NCBI GenBank assembly: GCA_035601815.1
Contig: DATNNN010000078.1
Coordinates: 1 to 7,170, forward strand
DNA length: 7,170 nucleotides
Reading direction: 5' to 3'
From: DATNNN01 sp035601815
GTDB lineage: Bacteria; Pseudomonadota; Alphaproteobacteria; Rhizobiales; Xanthobacteraceae
Shown here: positions 6,576 to 7,170 of the stretch, one piece after another
Layout: each line of letters opens with the position of its first letter
Numbering within the stretch: the stretch's first letter is position 1
Notes under the pieces: generated by a model
Database searches by the model: none
Told to the model about the DNA's origin: nothing
The model's input: only the letters and a program-made list of their open reading frames with translations
Position numbers and translations under genes: made by a program

Positions 6576-6606
6576 TATCGATTCCGCACTTCGTCCCTCC
6601 TGTCAA
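6576..6606 (-). promoter_or_regulatory. Candidate imuA promoter
   Basis: On the minus strand a perfect TTGACA lies at 6606-6601. The -10 region, 17-20 bp further (about 6583-6576, AATCGATA), is a poor match to TATAAT, as is common in Alphaproteobacteria and in SOS genes. Transcription would start near 6571-6569, inside the LexA box. This gives about 20 nt of leader for ATG 6550 but only about 5 nt for ATG 6565. Confidence 0.5.
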
Positions 6607-6744
6607 GCAACCGCCAATTCATTCGATCCGGCGCGCTCATTTTCGCAGGGCGTTGATCCACGTCATCGCCGCGCGCGCTGTTGCATTGTCCGTCCATATC
6701 CTCGGCCGGAATGCTAGAACCGGCTTTCCAGGGAGGAACGAAAA
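6607..6744. other. Divergent intergenic region before the acyl-CoA dehydrogenase gene
   Basis: No gene is supported here. A possible extended -10 element TGCTAGAAC lies at 6712-6720 on the plus strand, placing a transcription start near 6727, but I find no good -35 partner. GGGAGG at 6731-6736 is the ribosome site of the next gene, 8 nt before its ATG. I see no repeat or RNA structure that stands out. Confidence 0.3.
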
Positions 6745-7170
6745 ATGAATTTCTCGCTATCGGATCGGCAGCGGCATTGGCGCGACCGCGTCGTCGCCTT
6801 CATGGCCAAGCACGTTTATCCGGCGGCCGAAACCTACGACAAGCAGATCGAGGATTTCGGCGCCAACCGCTGGCAGGTCGTTCCGGTCGTCGAGGAACTG
6901 AAGGCCAAGGCAAAGAAGGAGGGCTTGTGGAACCTCTTTCTGCCGCCGTCCGAACATGACGAAGGTGATTTCCATGGCGCGGGATTGACCAACCTCGAGT
7001 ACGCGCTGTGCGCCGAGGAGATGGGCCGCGTCCTCTTCGGCTCCGAGGTGTTCAACTGCTCGGCACCCGACACCGGCAACATGGAGGTGCTGCACCGCTA
7101 CGGCTCGCGCGAGCAGAAGGCGCGCTGGCTGAAGCCGTTGATGGCGGGCGAGATCCGCTCGGCGTTCCTA
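6745..7170 (+). CDS. Acyl-CoA dehydrogenase, N-terminal part (cut by window edge)
   Basis: The first 142 codons of a gene that continues past the window. Acyl-CoA dehydrogenases are FAD enzymes that introduce the alpha-beta double bond in acyl-CoA thioesters during fatty-acid or branched-chain breakdown, passing electrons to electron-transfer flavoprotein. Visible is the N-terminal helical domain, from NFSLSDRQRHWRDRVVAFM through EGLWNLFLPP and LEYALCAEEMGR to NCSAPDTGNMEVLHRYGS (about 107-124) and LKPLMAGEIRSAFL, where the flavin-contacting strand begins. The APDTGNMEVL wording resembles the ACAD10/11-like group, but the substrate cannot be set from this fragment. The catalytic base and most FAD contacts lie beyond the edge. 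The start is well supported by GGGAGG 8 nt upstream. It is divergent from imuA, and nothing suggests SOS control. Confidence 0.93.
   Translation, partial: MNFSLSDRQRHWRDRVVAFMAKHVYPAAETYDKQIEDFGANRWQVVPVVEELKAKAKKEGLWNLFLPPSEHDEGDFHGAGLTNLEYALCAEEMGRVLFGSEVFNCSAPDTGNMEVLHRYGSREQKARWLKPLMAGEIRSAFL

Noticed and set aside
6533..6748. A 71-codon plus-strand frame across the imuA-acyl-CoA dehydrogenase gap
   Set aside because: It overlaps the imuA start, LexA box and promoter, and the ribosome site of the next gene. It has no ribosome site and no recognisable family.
1..7170. CRISPR array, tRNA or rRNA genes, insertion sequence or phage attachment site
   Set aside because: I read for regularly spaced repeats, tRNA-like cloverleaf arms, transposase motifs and flanking direct repeats and saw none. 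The gene content is ordinary chromosomal.

Overview
The window is GC-rich chromosomal DNA that most resembles an alphaproteobacterium, probably of the Rhizobiales/Hyphomicrobiales. Two things point there. It carries a complete imuA-imuB-dnaE2 mutagenesis cassette, and imuA is preceded by an exact GTTC-N7-GTTC direct repeat, which is the LexA (SOS) box of Alphaproteobacteria. I cannot name genus or species from the sequence.

Layout, left to right. Positions 1-102 hold no gene I can assign; a short minus-strand frame is open to the window edge. Positions 103-150 hold a promoter (TTGACT, 18 bp, AATAAA) overlaid by nested inverted repeats, a likely operator of the gene that follows. A MarR-family regulator (181-690, +) comes next and ends in an intrinsic-terminator-like hairpin whose loop contains the stop codon. 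A small dodecin-fold protein (759-974, -) has a strong Shine-Dalgarno sequence but lacks the residues that classical dodecins use to hold flavin. A 136-bp gap with a hairpin separates it from dnaE2 (1111-4320, -), imuB (4330-5877, -) and imuA (5783-6565 or 5783-6550, -). These three genes run in transcription order imuA, imuB, dnaE2. imuA and imuB overlap by 95 bp, and the dnaE2 Shine-Dalgarno sequence overlaps the imuB stop codon. A consensus TTGACA element and the LexA box lie at the imuA start. After a 170-179-bp divergent intergenic region, an acyl-CoA dehydrogenase gene (6745 to the edge, +) begins and is cut by the window.

How the genes work together: ImuA, ImuB and DnaE2 form the DNA-damage-induced translesion 'mutasome'. 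DnaE2 is the error-prone polymerase, ImuB is a catalytically dead Y-family scaffold, and ImuA is a RecA-like accessory protein. The tight packing and single SOS box argue for one LexA-controlled operon. The MarR regulator, dodecin and acyl-CoA dehydrogenase look like separate transcription units with no proven link to the cassette.

I do not see a clearly new system. The points most worth following are the LexA box lying across the longest possible imuA start, the dodecin with both flavin-contact positions changed, and the nested operator at the MarR promoter.
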